This document shows positions 6,523-13,826 of a stretch of DNA of 38,037 bases, piece after piece; within the stretch, counting starts at the first letter, position 1, and each line of letters begins with the position of its first letter. The stretch comes from Candidatus Woesearchaeota archaeon (lineage in GTDB: Archaea > Nanobdellota > Nanobdellia > Woesearchaeales > GW2011-AR4), in the NCBI GenBank assembly GCA_018303655.1, contig JAGVXT010000010.1:1-38037 (forward strand), read 5' to 3'. A model generated the notes under the pieces. That model made no database searches. It had not been told where the DNA came from and saw nothing but the letters and a program-made list of their open reading frames with translations. A program made the position numbers and the translations under genes.

Positions 6523-6565
6523 TTGGTTTATCGACGATAAAATAAAGGTTGTAATTATCAAAACA

Positions 6566-6576
6566 TTTTTAAATAA
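6566..6576 (+). promoter_or_regulatory. TATA box of rpoL
   Basis: TTTTTAAATAA lies about 25-30 nt before the ATG at 6602. This places transcription start close to the start codon and supports 6602 rather than the track start at 6509. Confidence 0.6.
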
Positions 6577-6601
6577 AGTTCAATTTCTAGACAGCTTAAG
6601 A

Positions 6602-6880
6602 ATGGAAATCAAAATTCTCGACGATAAAAAAAACAAGCTAATGATTGAGGTGAAGGGCACTGACCACACATTGTGCAATGCAATAAAAACAGAGCTTTGG
6701 AATGACAAGCATGTAAAGATTGCCACGTACAGCATAAGGCACCCTCAAATCAGCGTGCCCCAGATTATTGTTGAAACTGACGGGGAGGAAAGCCCCAGGA
6801 ATGCATTGATCAATGCTATCCAGCGCCTGCAGAAAAACAATGCAAGATTCAAAAAAGAATTTGCCTCTGCAATCAGATAA
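6602..6880 (+). CDS. rpoL: DNA-directed RNA polymerase subunit L (Rpo11)
   Basis: A protein of 92 aa, the normal length for archaeal RpoL/Rpo11, which pairs with RpoD/Rpo3 in the polymerase assembly platform (like eukaryotic Rpb11). The family core is clear: LMIEVKGTDHTLCNAIKTELW, then YSIRHPQISVPQIIVET and ESPRNALINAIQRL. The track extends 31 codons upstream into the methylase gene; that extension is not family-like and the TATA box at 6566 supports the ATG at 6602. It follows the methylase gene but has its own promoter. Confidence 0.95.
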   Translation: MEIKILDDKKNKLMIEVKGTDHTLCNAIKTELWNDKHVKIATYSIRHPQISVPQIIVETDGEESPRNALINAIQRLQKNNARFKKEFASAIR

Positions 6881-6982
6881 TCTTTTTCTTTCTGAAAGTT
6901 CGTATAATTTCAAAATTATATATGAAAATAATTCTAAAAAGCAATCAAAAGGCTTATAAATTCATAGTGCCTAACTATTTCA

Positions 6983-7483
6983 ATGGCATTCTTTAGGATA
7001 AAAAAAATAAAGGGAAAAGAGTACGCTTATATTGTGGAAAATGAGTGGAAAAAAAAAGGCAGCAGGCAGAAGGTCATGGGTTATTTAGGCAGGGTTTACC
7101 GCTTTAGTTTGATGAATGACGTCGGTTTTTTAGAGCATTTGAAAATTGACAACATTGAAAACTATGTCAATAATAATGACGCATTCAAAATAATGAGCCA
7201 CTTGATTGAGTGGGAGCTTTACAGGTTTAATATCAACAAAAATGAATTTTTAATAGACTTAAGCAATAAAAAAATACAAAAAAAGGATAAAAACATTGCT
7301 TTTTTCATCAATGAGGGCTTTATGTGCAGCCTCGCCTTGAAAAATCTGCTTGAATTCAAGCCTGAAGGGGATGAGCAGGCTGATGCATACCGATTGGCAA
7401 GGGCATTTGTCGAAGCAGGCATAAAAGTGCCGCAGGAAATTTTTATATGCATATTTGGAAAGTTATATAAAAAGATGGAATAA
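6983..7483 (+). CDS. Hypothetical protein, IS1634-like N-terminus
   Basis: A protein of 166 aa, cytoplasmic, no membrane segment. The first 40 residues (FFRIKKIKGKEYAYIVENEW, RQKVMGYLGRVYRF) resemble the N-terminal beta-rich segment found in some transposases and small archaeal proteins. The middle is rich in Asn, Lys and Ile. The C-terminal 55 residues are better ordered (AFFINEGFMCSLALKNLLEF, GDEQADAYRLARAFVEAGIKVPQEIF) and predicted helical. No catalytic residues of a transposase are present. Such proteins are common in DPANN genomes; the function is unknown to me. It is probably a real gene: ATG with a TATA-like AAAATTATATATG about 70 nt upstream. Confidence 0.7.
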   Translation: MAFFRIKKIKGKEYAYIVENEWKKKGSRQKVMGYLGRVYRFSLMNDVGFLEHLKIDNIENYVNNNDAFKIMSHLIEWELYRFNINKNEFLIDLSNKKIQKKDKNIAFFINEGFMCSLALKNLLEFKPEGDEQADAYRLARAFVEAGIKVPQEIFICIFGKLYKKME

Positions 7484-7493
7484 TGATTTAATC

Positions 7494-7727
7494 ATGGTAA
7501 AACTTATAGGGGTGCTTTTGATTGTAAGCAGCCTGCTCTCGATAATTTCATGGACTTATGTTGATGCAAGATATGGCAATAGCCCGCAGATTGCAGGAAA
7601 TGTTGTGTCAAACATATTAACACAACCAAAAATTGAGCTTGGCTTTGCTGATTATTTTGAAGGAATTGCCCTTTCATACTCCATTATCAGCCTGATTATG
7701 GGGATTGTTTTTTTGTTCAGAGTTTGA
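7494..7727 (+). CDS. Small membrane protein, two TM segments
   Basis: A protein of 77 aa from the ATG at 7494. The track starts 13 codons earlier inside the previous gene; a TATA-like TTATATAAA (about 7474-7482) just before 7494 fits the later start. Two hydrophobic helices are visible, LIGVLLIVSSLLSIISWTYV at residues 3-22 and YSIISLIMGIVFLF near the C-terminus, separated by a polar loop of about 35 residues. I do not recognise the family. Confidence 0.6.
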   Translation: MVKLIGVLLIVSSLLSIISWTYVDARYGNSPQIAGNVVSNILTQPKIELGFADYFEGIALSYSIISLIMGIVFLFRV

Positions 7728-7790
7728 TAATTCTTTTTAATATTAAAATATTAGTATTATATTTAGAAATATAAAGAAAAATTTAAATAG

Positions 7791-7811
7791 TTACTATTAA
7801 AATAATAGTAA
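7791..7811. promoter_or_regulatory. Palindromic operator at the abrB start
   Basis: TTACTATT-AAAAT-AATAGTAA is a perfect 8-bp inverted repeat ending 3 nt before the ATG at 7815. It is preceded by a TATA-like AATTTAAATAG (7780-7790), so bound protein would block the promoter. Autorepression by the encoded AbrB-fold protein is the obvious hypothesis. Confidence 0.6.
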
Positions 7812-7814
7812 ATA

Positions 7815-7967
7815 ATGGCAAAAATATCCAGCACAGGAAAGCAGTTTACTATTACTGTCCCAAAAGAACTGATGAAGATGATGGGTTGGGATGAGCGTAC
7901 TGAAGTGATCATAAGCAAGTATCCTGGTAAGGACATCCTGTTTATTGAAAATATCAAGAAAAAATAA
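7815..7967 (+). CDS. AbrB/MazE-fold DNA-binding protein
   Basis: A 50-aa protein below the track cut-off. The sequence MAKISSTGKQFTITVPKEL followed by GWDERTEVIISKYPGKDILFIENI is a single swapped-hairpin AbrB domain, with the invariant (V)PKEL turn. Such proteins dimerise and bind palindromic DNA; they act as transition-state regulators or antitoxins. No toxin gene follows, so a free-standing regulator is likelier. The perfect palindrome at the start suggests autoregulation. It precedes the pilin gene by 45 nt in the same direction and could control the surface-structure locus. Confidence 0.85.
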   Translation: MAKISSTGKQFTITVPKELMKMMGWDERTEVIISKYPGKDILFIENIKKK

Positions 7968-8012
7968 TCATAATTTGTCCGAAATCATTGTAAATTAAAA
8001 AAGAGGTGTGTG

Positions 8013-9080
8013 ATGATACGTAAGTTAAAGTATAGCTCTAAATCGCAGGCAGCACTGGAATTCTTAACAACATATGCCTGGTTTTTTATAATTATAATAA
8101 TAGTAATATCAACTTTAGCATATTTTGGCATCCTAAGCCCGAGCAAATTGCTGCCGAAGAGGTGCAGTATGGGCCCGGAAATTGCATGCTTAAGCTTCAT
8201 TATAGGACAAACAGATGTTGGTGCGGGGGTTTTGAGGCTGAGATTAAGAAATAATCTTCCTGAGGCAATTATTATAGACTTATGGGGCATAACAAGTGAT
8301 GCTAAAACACCTTTTTCCTGTCTGCAAAAGCCAGCTACGGGAATTTGGCTGAGCGGTGAAATAAGGGATGCAGAGTTCACAGGCTGCAACAACGCTGAAT
8401 CCGGCTTAGTGCTTGGGGACAGGGGAAAAGTAAATGTAAAAATAAGCTATTATTTGGCCAGCACCAGCAGCACTTTTTCTAACAATGTTGAAGGGGAGGT
8501 CTTTACAACTGTAACGAGAGTTCAAAGCCTTTTGACACAAGTACAATGCTCTGATGGGGTAGACAATGATGGAAACGGCTGCATAGACTACGCAGGGGGA
8601 GATACAGGATGCAGCAGCGCTTCGGATACAGCAGAGAGCGGTGGCACATGTCCGCAGAATGGCGGCGGGGGCCTGGCACTTTATTGTTTTACATCAACTG
8701 TCTGCTCAACCACCATTGTATTTGGTATGTCTGATCTGAAAGATGCCCTTGCAGAGACCCCAAGCTCTGCAAATTATGACTACAAGGCATGCTGCAGGGC
8801 CACTAATGGTGCATTAAGCAATTCCTGTACATCACCTAATTTTATCCCATTCCATCTTTCCGATTCCACAGCTGCCCATGTTGAGAAAAACACGCAGTCA
8901 AACTACAATGTTAACGTCTGCCTGTCTGGCACCAGCAGCACAGTTTCATGCTACTATACAGCTTCAAGCTGTTCAGCGGATGAGACTTGCTTAGCAACAT
9001 ACTCTGCAGACACGGATGCGCATGTCGGAGACTGCGTTACGCAGCCTTTTGCCAACAAAATCTGCTGCAAACTGGTGTGA
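8013..9080 (+). CDS. Class III signal peptide pilin-like surface protein
   Basis: A protein of 355 aa. The N-terminus KYSSKSQAALEFLTTYAWFF is a class III (prepilin) signal: basic residues, cleavage expected just before Q, Glu at +5, then a long hydrophobic helix (IIIIIVISTLAYFGIL) that packs the pilus core. The ectodomain has a conserved first disulfide region (CSMGPEIACLSF) shared with the paralogue at 12043. A Ca-loop-like DGVDNDGNGCIDYAGGDTGC follows near residue 180. The C-terminal half is Cys-rich with two repeats of the form AHV...Y..NVCLSG. The start is ATG 8013 after GAGGTG; GTG 8010 is possible. It is much longer than ordinary pilins, so probably a minor or adhesive pilin. Confidence 0.85.
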   Translation: MIRKLKYSSKSQAALEFLTTYAWFFIIIIIVISTLAYFGILSPSKLLPKRCSMGPEIACLSFIIGQTDVGAGVLRLRLRNNLPEAIIIDLWGITSDAKTPFSCLQKPATGIWLSGEIRDAEFTGCNNAESGLVLGDRGKVNVKISYYLASTSSTFSNNVEGEVFTTVTRVQSLLTQVQCSDGVDNDGNGCIDYAGGDTGCSSASDTAESGGTCPQNGGGGLALYCFTSTVCSTTIVFGMSDLKDALAETPSSANYDYKACCRATNGALSNSCTSPNFIPFHLSDSTAAHVEKNTQSNYNVNVCLSGTSSTVSCYYTASSCSADETCLATYSADTDAHVGDCVTQPFANKICCKLV

Positions 9081-9083
9081 TAA

Positions 9084-9767
9084 ATGGATGAAAGACTTGT
9101 TGAGTTCATAAAAAGAAGCCTTGAAAGCGGCTATGACATAAACAGGATAAAGCAAGCTCTGCTTGATGCAGGGCACGACCTAAAAATTGTTGAAGAGCAT
9201 ATCAGCCATGTTGCAAAACCCCAGCAAAACCAAAAAAAACTCAGGGAGTTCATCAAAAAGCATGTGGAAAAAGGCTCCGGTATGGAGAAGATAAAGCAGG
9301 ACTTAGTTAATGCAGGCCATGATATAGAAGCTGTTGAAGAATATATAAGCCATGAGCTAATGGCTAAAAAGAATAGAAAATATGCAATGTTATCCTTGGT
9401 TGCGGTACTGGTCATTGTAATAGCAATTGCAGGCATTTACTATTTTTCTGCTTCAGCAAAAAAAACAAGACTAGGTGTAGACAATCCAGAAGAAAAAGTA
9501 GCCAGAAACCAAAAAGATATAGAAAATTTCAACAAGGCTTTGCTAAACAATGACAATTCATCCTGCGATATGATATTGGATGTTAGCCTCAAGTCAGAAT
9601 GCCAAAAAAGATTTTTCCATAATGCCTCTAATGAAATTGAAGAGGTTAACATGTCAGCCACCAGAGAACTGCTCAATAAAGCGCTTATCCAGCGTAATAT
9701 AAGCCTTTGTGCTGAAATAAAGGATTATGATATCAAGCTTCAATGTGAAAGCATCTTGGGAGGATGA
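9084..9767 (+). CDS. Membrane protein with duplicated helical repeat
   Basis: A protein of 227 aa, 3 nt after the pilin gene and presumably co-transcribed. Residues 1-40 and 50-92 are a tandem repeat: LVEFIKRSLESGYDINRIKQALLDAGHD and LREFIKKHVEKGSGMEKIKQDLVNAGHD, each followed by a hydrophobic helix ending in ISH. This L..FI...G...IK..L..AGHD unit is a small helical module seen on many DPANN and CPR membrane proteins. One transmembrane segment follows (MLSLVAVLVIVIAIAGIYYF, about 100-120), so the repeats would be cytoplasmic. The outer domain has four Cys (CDMIL, CQKRF, CAEIK, CESIL). Function is unknown; an accessory role in the pilus locus is inferred from position. Confidence 0.75.
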   Translation: MDERLVEFIKRSLESGYDINRIKQALLDAGHDLKIVEEHISHVAKPQQNQKKLREFIKKHVEKGSGMEKIKQDLVNAGHDIEAVEEYISHELMAKKNRKYAMLSLVAVLVIVIAIAGIYYFSASAKKTRLGVDNPEEKVARNQKDIENFNKALLNNDNSSCDMILDVSLKSECQKRFFHNASNEIEEVNMSATRELLNKALIQRNISLCAEIKDYDIKLQCESILGG

Positions 9768-9788
9768 AGAATAGGGAAGTATGAAAAA

Positions 9789-11924
9789 ATGGTTGGTAAA
9801 AATATAAATGAAAAAAAAAGTTTCCCATTAAAATCAATGCAAAAAGATGGCGTAGCGCCAGCTCTAAAAAACTTTAAGCATATTTTTATTATTGTTGCAT
9901 TAAATTTATTGTTGCTTACTTTTGTTTTTGCAGATAATTTTCCTGCTACACCTCCATTACCAGCATCGCATCCTACTTTATATTCAGATACAATAACAAG
10001 CAAGACTGATGCAAGCCCTGTAAGCATTGCAGATTCCCAAGGATTGTTTGTGACTGGAGATATAACAACTTTGGGAAATGTTGGGATCGGGACTACGAAT
10101 CCGGGACAGAAACTTGAAATTGCAGGGAATATCCAATTAACCGGAGGTGCGCGGCAGGTGCTCCTTGGTAATGGTCAGGGAATGGTTGACGATGGAGGGG
10201 CTAACCTGAAGCTGGGCAGCGCACCTGGAACTCGGGTCTATCTCGCACCCGGTGGGACAGACACATTAACTGCACTTCCATCCGGCAACGTCGGGATTGG
10301 GACGACGGGACCGACGCAACAACTAGCTTTAGGAGGGACTGTTGGGAATTTTGGTATGTCAACTGCTGACGCTTCTGATAATGCGATTTTACAGATTAGT
10401 GGCGGTGGGACTGCGGGAACAAATCGCGGCTCTTATATTAACTTATACGGTAATGAACATACGCAAGCCGGAAAGATGCAATTTTTCACAGGCACTGGAT
10501 CGGGCGGTGGAAATAATTTTGAGTTTTATACTGACCAAAGCGGCGGCGCGACGGCAAAATTGACTATATTACCCAGCGGCAACGTCGGCATCGGGACGGC
10601 GAATCCTATACACCTCTTGCATTTATATAAAGCAGGAAACACAGAACTTGCGCTCGATAGGGCGACTAAGGCTGGCGGGTCAGCATACGTTAAATATGTA
10701 ACAGGGGGAGTTGATGATTGGTATGTGGGTATGCCGACGAATCAAGATTACTATATGGTGTCTCCTGATGGGACTAAAGGATTGTTTATTGAAAAATCCG
10801 GCGGCAATGTCGGCATTGGGACAACGAGTCCGGGATACAAGCTTGATGTGCAAGGCGCTGGCGGAGTTTTGAATGTTAAGCGCACCAGTGGCTCTACAAT
10901 GGCAGCACTTTTTGAGTATGATGCGGCTTCTGGCGGGCTGCTTGGCTTAAAGAACACCGCAACTGGCGATCAGTACCATTTCTCTGTTACGCCAGATTTT
11001 GTAATTTCAGAATCTGCTGTTGCCGACAGGTTTACCATTAAGAAAACTTCCGGCAACGTTGGCATCGGGACAACGAGTCCGGGGAGCAAGCTTGAAGTCA
11101 GCGGTGCTTCCCCAGTTCTTACAATACGCCCTACGGGAGTTGGAGAAATGTCAAGGATTCGATTTCTAAACAGCGCGGGCGCCGTTATTGGGGATTTCGC
11201 TGTTGATACCGGAGGGAATATGGCAATAACCCATACGCTTCAGGATGCATCCATAACTTTTACCACCAAAGATGCAATAGGACAGTCGGAACGAATGAGA
11301 ATTACGGGAAGCGGCAACGTTGGCATCGGGACAACGAGTCCGAACCGTTTGTTGCAAGTAAGGTCATCAAATCCTGAAATTTCACTTATTAATACTAATA
11401 ATCATGAATGGATCATGACGCAGGGTATTGCTGGTGTTACTAATGATTTCCAGTTGTATGAAAGTGGAGGCGCGGGCCAGTTTGTTATCAAAACAGGCGG
11501 CAACGTCGGCATTGGGACGACTATACCAGCTTACAAACTAGATGTAGCAGGGGACGCACATGCAACAAGCTTCCCAACATCATCAGATATAAGGCTAAAG
11601 AAAAATATTACACAAATTGCAAATGTATTAGATAAATTAGAGAAAATTCATGGTGTTAAATTTGAGTGGAATGAAAAATACAAGCAACTTGGAAGGGCAA
11701 CGAATGGAACCCAGATTGGAATCATTGCGCAAGACGTTGAAAAAGAATTTCCTGAGCTGGTGACAACATGGGGAAATGAAAGCTACAGGGCTGTTGATTA
11801 TGGAAGGTTTAGCGCTGTTTTGCTGGAAGCGGTCAAAGAGCAGCAAAATGAAATTGATGAATTAAAAGCACAGAACCAATATTTAAGTGAAAAAATTAAT
11901 GGAATAATTTCGAGGATTAAATAA
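9789..11924 (+). CDS. Exported fibre with GNVGIGT repeats and S74 chaperone
   Basis: A protein of 711 aa. Residues about 28-48 form a signal or anchor (IFIIVALNLLLLTFVFA). The body holds seven copies of GNVGIGTTxPxxKLxV, at 40-130 residue intervals, each closing a beta-rich unit. The last 115 residues are an intramolecular chaperone of peptidase family S74: SSDIRLKKNITQI with the Ser-Asp self-cleavage site, IGIIAQDVEKEFPELV, and a C-terminal coiled coil (EAVKEQQNEIDELKAQ). S74 domains trimerise phage tail spikes and then cut themselves off. Between two pilin genes, this suggests a trimeric surface fibre or adhesin. The repeat body is richer in G+C and CGG-type codons than its ends, a sign of transfer. 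Confidence 0.88.
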   Translation: MVGKNINEKKSFPLKSMQKDGVAPALKNFKHIFIIVALNLLLLTFVFADNFPATPPLPASHPTLYSDTITSKTDASPVSIADSQGLFVTGDITTLGNVGIGTTNPGQKLEIAGNIQLTGGARQVLLGNGQGMVDDGGANLKLGSAPGTRVYLAPGGTDTLTALPSGNVGIGTTGPTQQLALGGTVGNFGMSTADASDNAILQISGGGTAGTNRGSYINLYGNEHTQAGKMQFFTGTGSGGGNNFEFYTDQSGGATAKLTILPSGNVGIGTANPIHLLHLYKAGNTELALDRATKAGGSAYVKYVTGGVDDWYVGMPTNQDYYMVSPDGTKGLFIEKSGGNVGIGTTSPGYKLDVQGAGGVLNVKRTSGSTMAALFEYDAASGGLLGLKNTATGDQYHFSVTPDFVISESAVADRFTIKKTSGNVGIGTTSPGSKLEVSGASPVLTIRPTGVGEMSRIRFLNSAGAVIGDFAVDTGGNMAITHTLQDASITFTTKDAIGQSERMRITGSGNVGIGTTSPNRLLQVRSSNPEISLINTNNHEWIMTQGIAGVTNDFQLYESGGAGQFVIKTGGNVGIGTTIPAYKLDVAGDAHATSFPTSSDIRLKKNITQIANVLDKLEKIHGVKFEWNEKYKQLGRATNGTQIGIIAQDVEKEFPELVTTWGNESYRAVDYGRFSAVLLEAVKEQQNEIDELKAQNQYLSEKINGIISRIK
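10074..11525 (+). repeat. Seven DNA-level repeats in the fibre gene
   Basis: A unit close to GGCAACGTCGGCATCGGGAC recurs at about 10074, 10285, 10577, 10803, 11054, 11314 and 11501. Copies 4-6 share the longer GGCATCGGGACAACGAGTCCG. High nucleotide identity between distant copies points to recent duplication or gene conversion, and makes the locus prone to recombination between repeats. Confidence 0.8.
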
Positions 11925-12042
11925 ATTTATTTTGGAAAATGCCATCTGAAACATAAAATCAAAAATTGATGTACCTAATTGCTAGTTGCAAGGATGCAAC
12001 AAAACAAAAGTTTTAAATAAAAGAATTGTTAAGGTTTTAAAA

Positions 12043-12540
12043 ATGCTTAGAAAAAAGAGGAATAAGTCACAGGCAGCCTTAGAATTCCTTACAACATACG
12101 GCTGGGCATTCTTAATAATTATAATAATGATAAGCGTGCTTGCTTATTTTGGAGTGTTAAGCCCGAGCAAGCTGCTTCCAAACAGGTGCAATTTCGGCCC
12201 TGAGTTTCCGTGCCTTAGCTATCAGATATCAGCAACAGGCAGCACATTCAAACTGAGATTAAGGAATGGCTTGGCTGAGCCAATAAACATTGAGTCAATT
12301 TCTTTAGCAACAGAAGGCGCTGCTGCATATACTGGCTGCACTCCATCTGGGTTTAGTATTCCGTTTACTTCATGGAGAGCAGGCAATACAACAGACTTTG
12401 TATGGACAGGCTGCACAGGAGGCGGGCTAGTTGCCGGTGACAAGGGAAAGGTTTTGATAACTATAAGGTACTACCCAATGCTTAGCGGCTCTGCTTACGC
12501 AAATGAGGTAAAAGGCGAAGTATTCTCCAGTGTTGTATAA
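12043..12540 (+). CDS. Class III signal peptide pilin, paralogue of 8013
   Basis: A protein of 165 aa from ATG 12043; the track start at 11986 is not supported. A TATA box TTTTAAATAAAAG (about 12010-12021) lies about 25 nt upstream. The N-terminus KRNKSQAALEFLTTYGWAFL is a class III signal with Q at +1 and Glu at +5. Residues to about 70 match the larger pilin nearly position for position (IIIIMISVLAYFGVLSPSKLLP, then RCNFGPEFPCLSYQI), which shows duplication. It lacks the Ca-loop and Cys-rich C-terminal half of its paralogue. Probably the major or core subunit of a type IV pilus-like filament; assembly ATPase and platform genes are not in the window. Confidence 0.87.
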   Translation: MLRKKRNKSQAALEFLTTYGWAFLIIIIMISVLAYFGVLSPSKLLPNRCNFGPEFPCLSYQISATGSTFKLRLRNGLAEPINIESISLATEGAAAYTGCTPSGFSIPFTSWRAGNTTDFVWTGCTGGGLVAGDKGKVLITIRYYPMLSGSAYANEVKGEVFSSVV

Positions 12541-12591
12541 GTCATATAGCTTATTCAAAATCTATTTAAACCATCATAAGTTCCTTTTTGT

Positions 12592-13281
12592 ATGGTTTCT
12601 AATATTCCAAGGCACATATCAATCATTCTTGATGGCAATAGAAGGTACGCGAAAAAACTTGGACTGCAATTATGGAAAGGCCATGGGTTTGGGTTAAGAA
12701 AACTTGAAGAATTGCTCAGCTGGTGCATTGAGCTTGGCATTAAAGAGGTGACGCTTTACTGCTTCTCAACAGAAAATTTCAAAAGGTCAAAGAAGGAAAT
12801 TGATTACCTATTTGGCTTATTTTGGAAAGAATTTGAAAAGATGAAAAAAGGCGAAGGAGTTTTCAAAGACAAAGTAAAGGTCAATGTAGTAGGAAGGATG
12901 TCAATGTTTTCCGGCAAAATGCAAAAAGCTATGCTTGAGGCAATGCAAAAGACAAGAAAAAATAGAGTATTGGTTGTCAATTTTGCAATGGCTTACGGCG
13001 GCAGGCAAGAGATAATTGATGCGTTTAAAAAAATAATAAAAGCAAAAACAAAGCCAAATCAAATCAATGAAGATCTGATAACAAAAAACCTTTACCTTAA
13101 AAGCGAGCCAGATTTGGTGATAAGGACAGGAGGGGAGAAGCGCATGAGTAATTTTCTTTTGTGGCAAAGTTCGTATGCTGAATTATTCTTCCTTGAAAAA
13201 TTGTGGCCTGAATTCACAAAAGAAGATTTAGTCAATATCATTAAAGAATTTAATCAGAGGCAACGGCGTTTTGGGAAGTAA
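12592..13281 (+). CDS. uppS: cis-Prenyltransferase (polyprenyl diphosphate synthase)
   Basis: A protein of 229 aa, matching the UPP synthase family. Condenses isopentenyl diphosphate onto an allylic primer to make the long-chain polyprenyl lipid carrier used for glycosylation. Motifs: ILDGNRRYAKKLG (the Mg-binding Asp and substrate pocket, residues 12-24), the FSTENFKRSKKEI segment (about 60-75), and RTGGEKRMSNFLLWQSSYAE (178-197). The usual RTSGE is RTGGE here. A TATA box CTATTTAAACC (about 12562-12572) is about 25 nt from the ATG, so the message is probably leaderless. It is a separate transcription unit from the pilin gene. Confidence 0.95.
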   Translation: MVSNIPRHISIILDGNRRYAKKLGLQLWKGHGFGLRKLEELLSWCIELGIKEVTLYCFSTENFKRSKKEIDYLFGLFWKEFEKMKKGEGVFKDKVKVNVVGRMSMFSGKMQKAMLEAMQKTRKNRVLVVNFAMAYGGRQEIIDAFKKIIKAKTKPNQINEDLITKNLYLKSEPDLVIRTGGEKRMSNFLLWQSSYAELFFLEKLWPEFTKEDLVNIIKEFNQRQRRFGK

Positions 13282-13500
13282 AAAAGGTTATTACACTCTT
13301 CACTGACCACTGGACATCTTCACGTGATATTTATAAAGGACTAAATTCTACCTAATTAAAAAAGAGAATACGCAAAACTCCCAAATTAAGTCTTTTGATT
13401 TTACAACACAAAAACCTTTTACGGAGTTTCGCTTAACATTCTCTTTTTCTTATGACTCCAAAGTCTTTAGAAAAATAAAAAACTTTGGAGGTTGATTAAA
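13282..13500 (+). ncRNA. Structured leader RNA upstream of small HTH gene
   Basis: A TATA-like ATTTATAAAGG (about 13328-13339) predicts transcription start near 13360, giving a 140-nt leader. AAAAAGAGAAT (13359-13369) pairs perfectly with ATTCTCTTTTT (13438-13448), and GC-AAACTCC (13372-13381) with GGAGTTT-GC (13423-13432). A second hairpin, CTCCAAAGT (13456-13464) with ACTTTGGAG (13482-13490), contains the GGAGG ribosome site of the gene at 13501. This looks like a translation-control element; no known riboswitch class is recognised. Confidence 0.5.
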
Positions 13501-13758
13501 ATGATTAAAAGTAAATTCAATAATGAGATAGCTTATGAAAAGTTTAGTGAAAAAGCATTAGTAAATTATTGGGATATACTTAATACTTATCCAAATGAAC
13601 AAAAAGATTCGGCATACAAGTACTTAAAAGCTAGAAATTTGAAAAGAAAAAATTATAAAATAACAGAGATTAGTAAACTTCTAATGTTATCAAAAAATAC
13701 AATTTATGGCTGGAACATTTCAAAAGGAAATCGCGTCAAACCCCTTTCTCTTCTTTGA
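13501..13758 (+). CDS. Small helix-turn-helix protein
   Basis: An 85-aa protein from ATG 13501, 8 nt after GGAGGT; the track starts at an upstream TTG. The C-terminal half has an HTH: YKITEISKLLMLSKNTIYGWNISKGNRVKP, the pattern of a terminal recognition helix with short arm. The first half (YEKFSEKALVNYWDILNTYPNEQKDSAYKYLKARNL) is helical. HTH modules of this form also occur at the N-terminus of archaeal homing endonucleases, so this may be a truncated one; I see no LAGLIDADG motif downstream. Its long structured leader is the most striking property. Confidence 0.65.
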   Translation: MIKSKFNNEIAYEKFSEKALVNYWDILNTYPNEQKDSAYKYLKARNLKRKNYKITEISKLLMLSKNTIYGWNISKGNRVKPLSLL

Positions 13759-13826
13759 ACCTACACATAAAAGAAAACTATAAATACAAGCCTAAGCTTA
13801 AAAATTAAATTCTAAAAGGTGTTTTA

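Noticed and set aside
6509-6601. N-terminal extension of rpoL in the ORF track
   Set aside because: Overlaps the methylase end, is not present in the family and is upstream of a good TATA box for the ATG at 6602.
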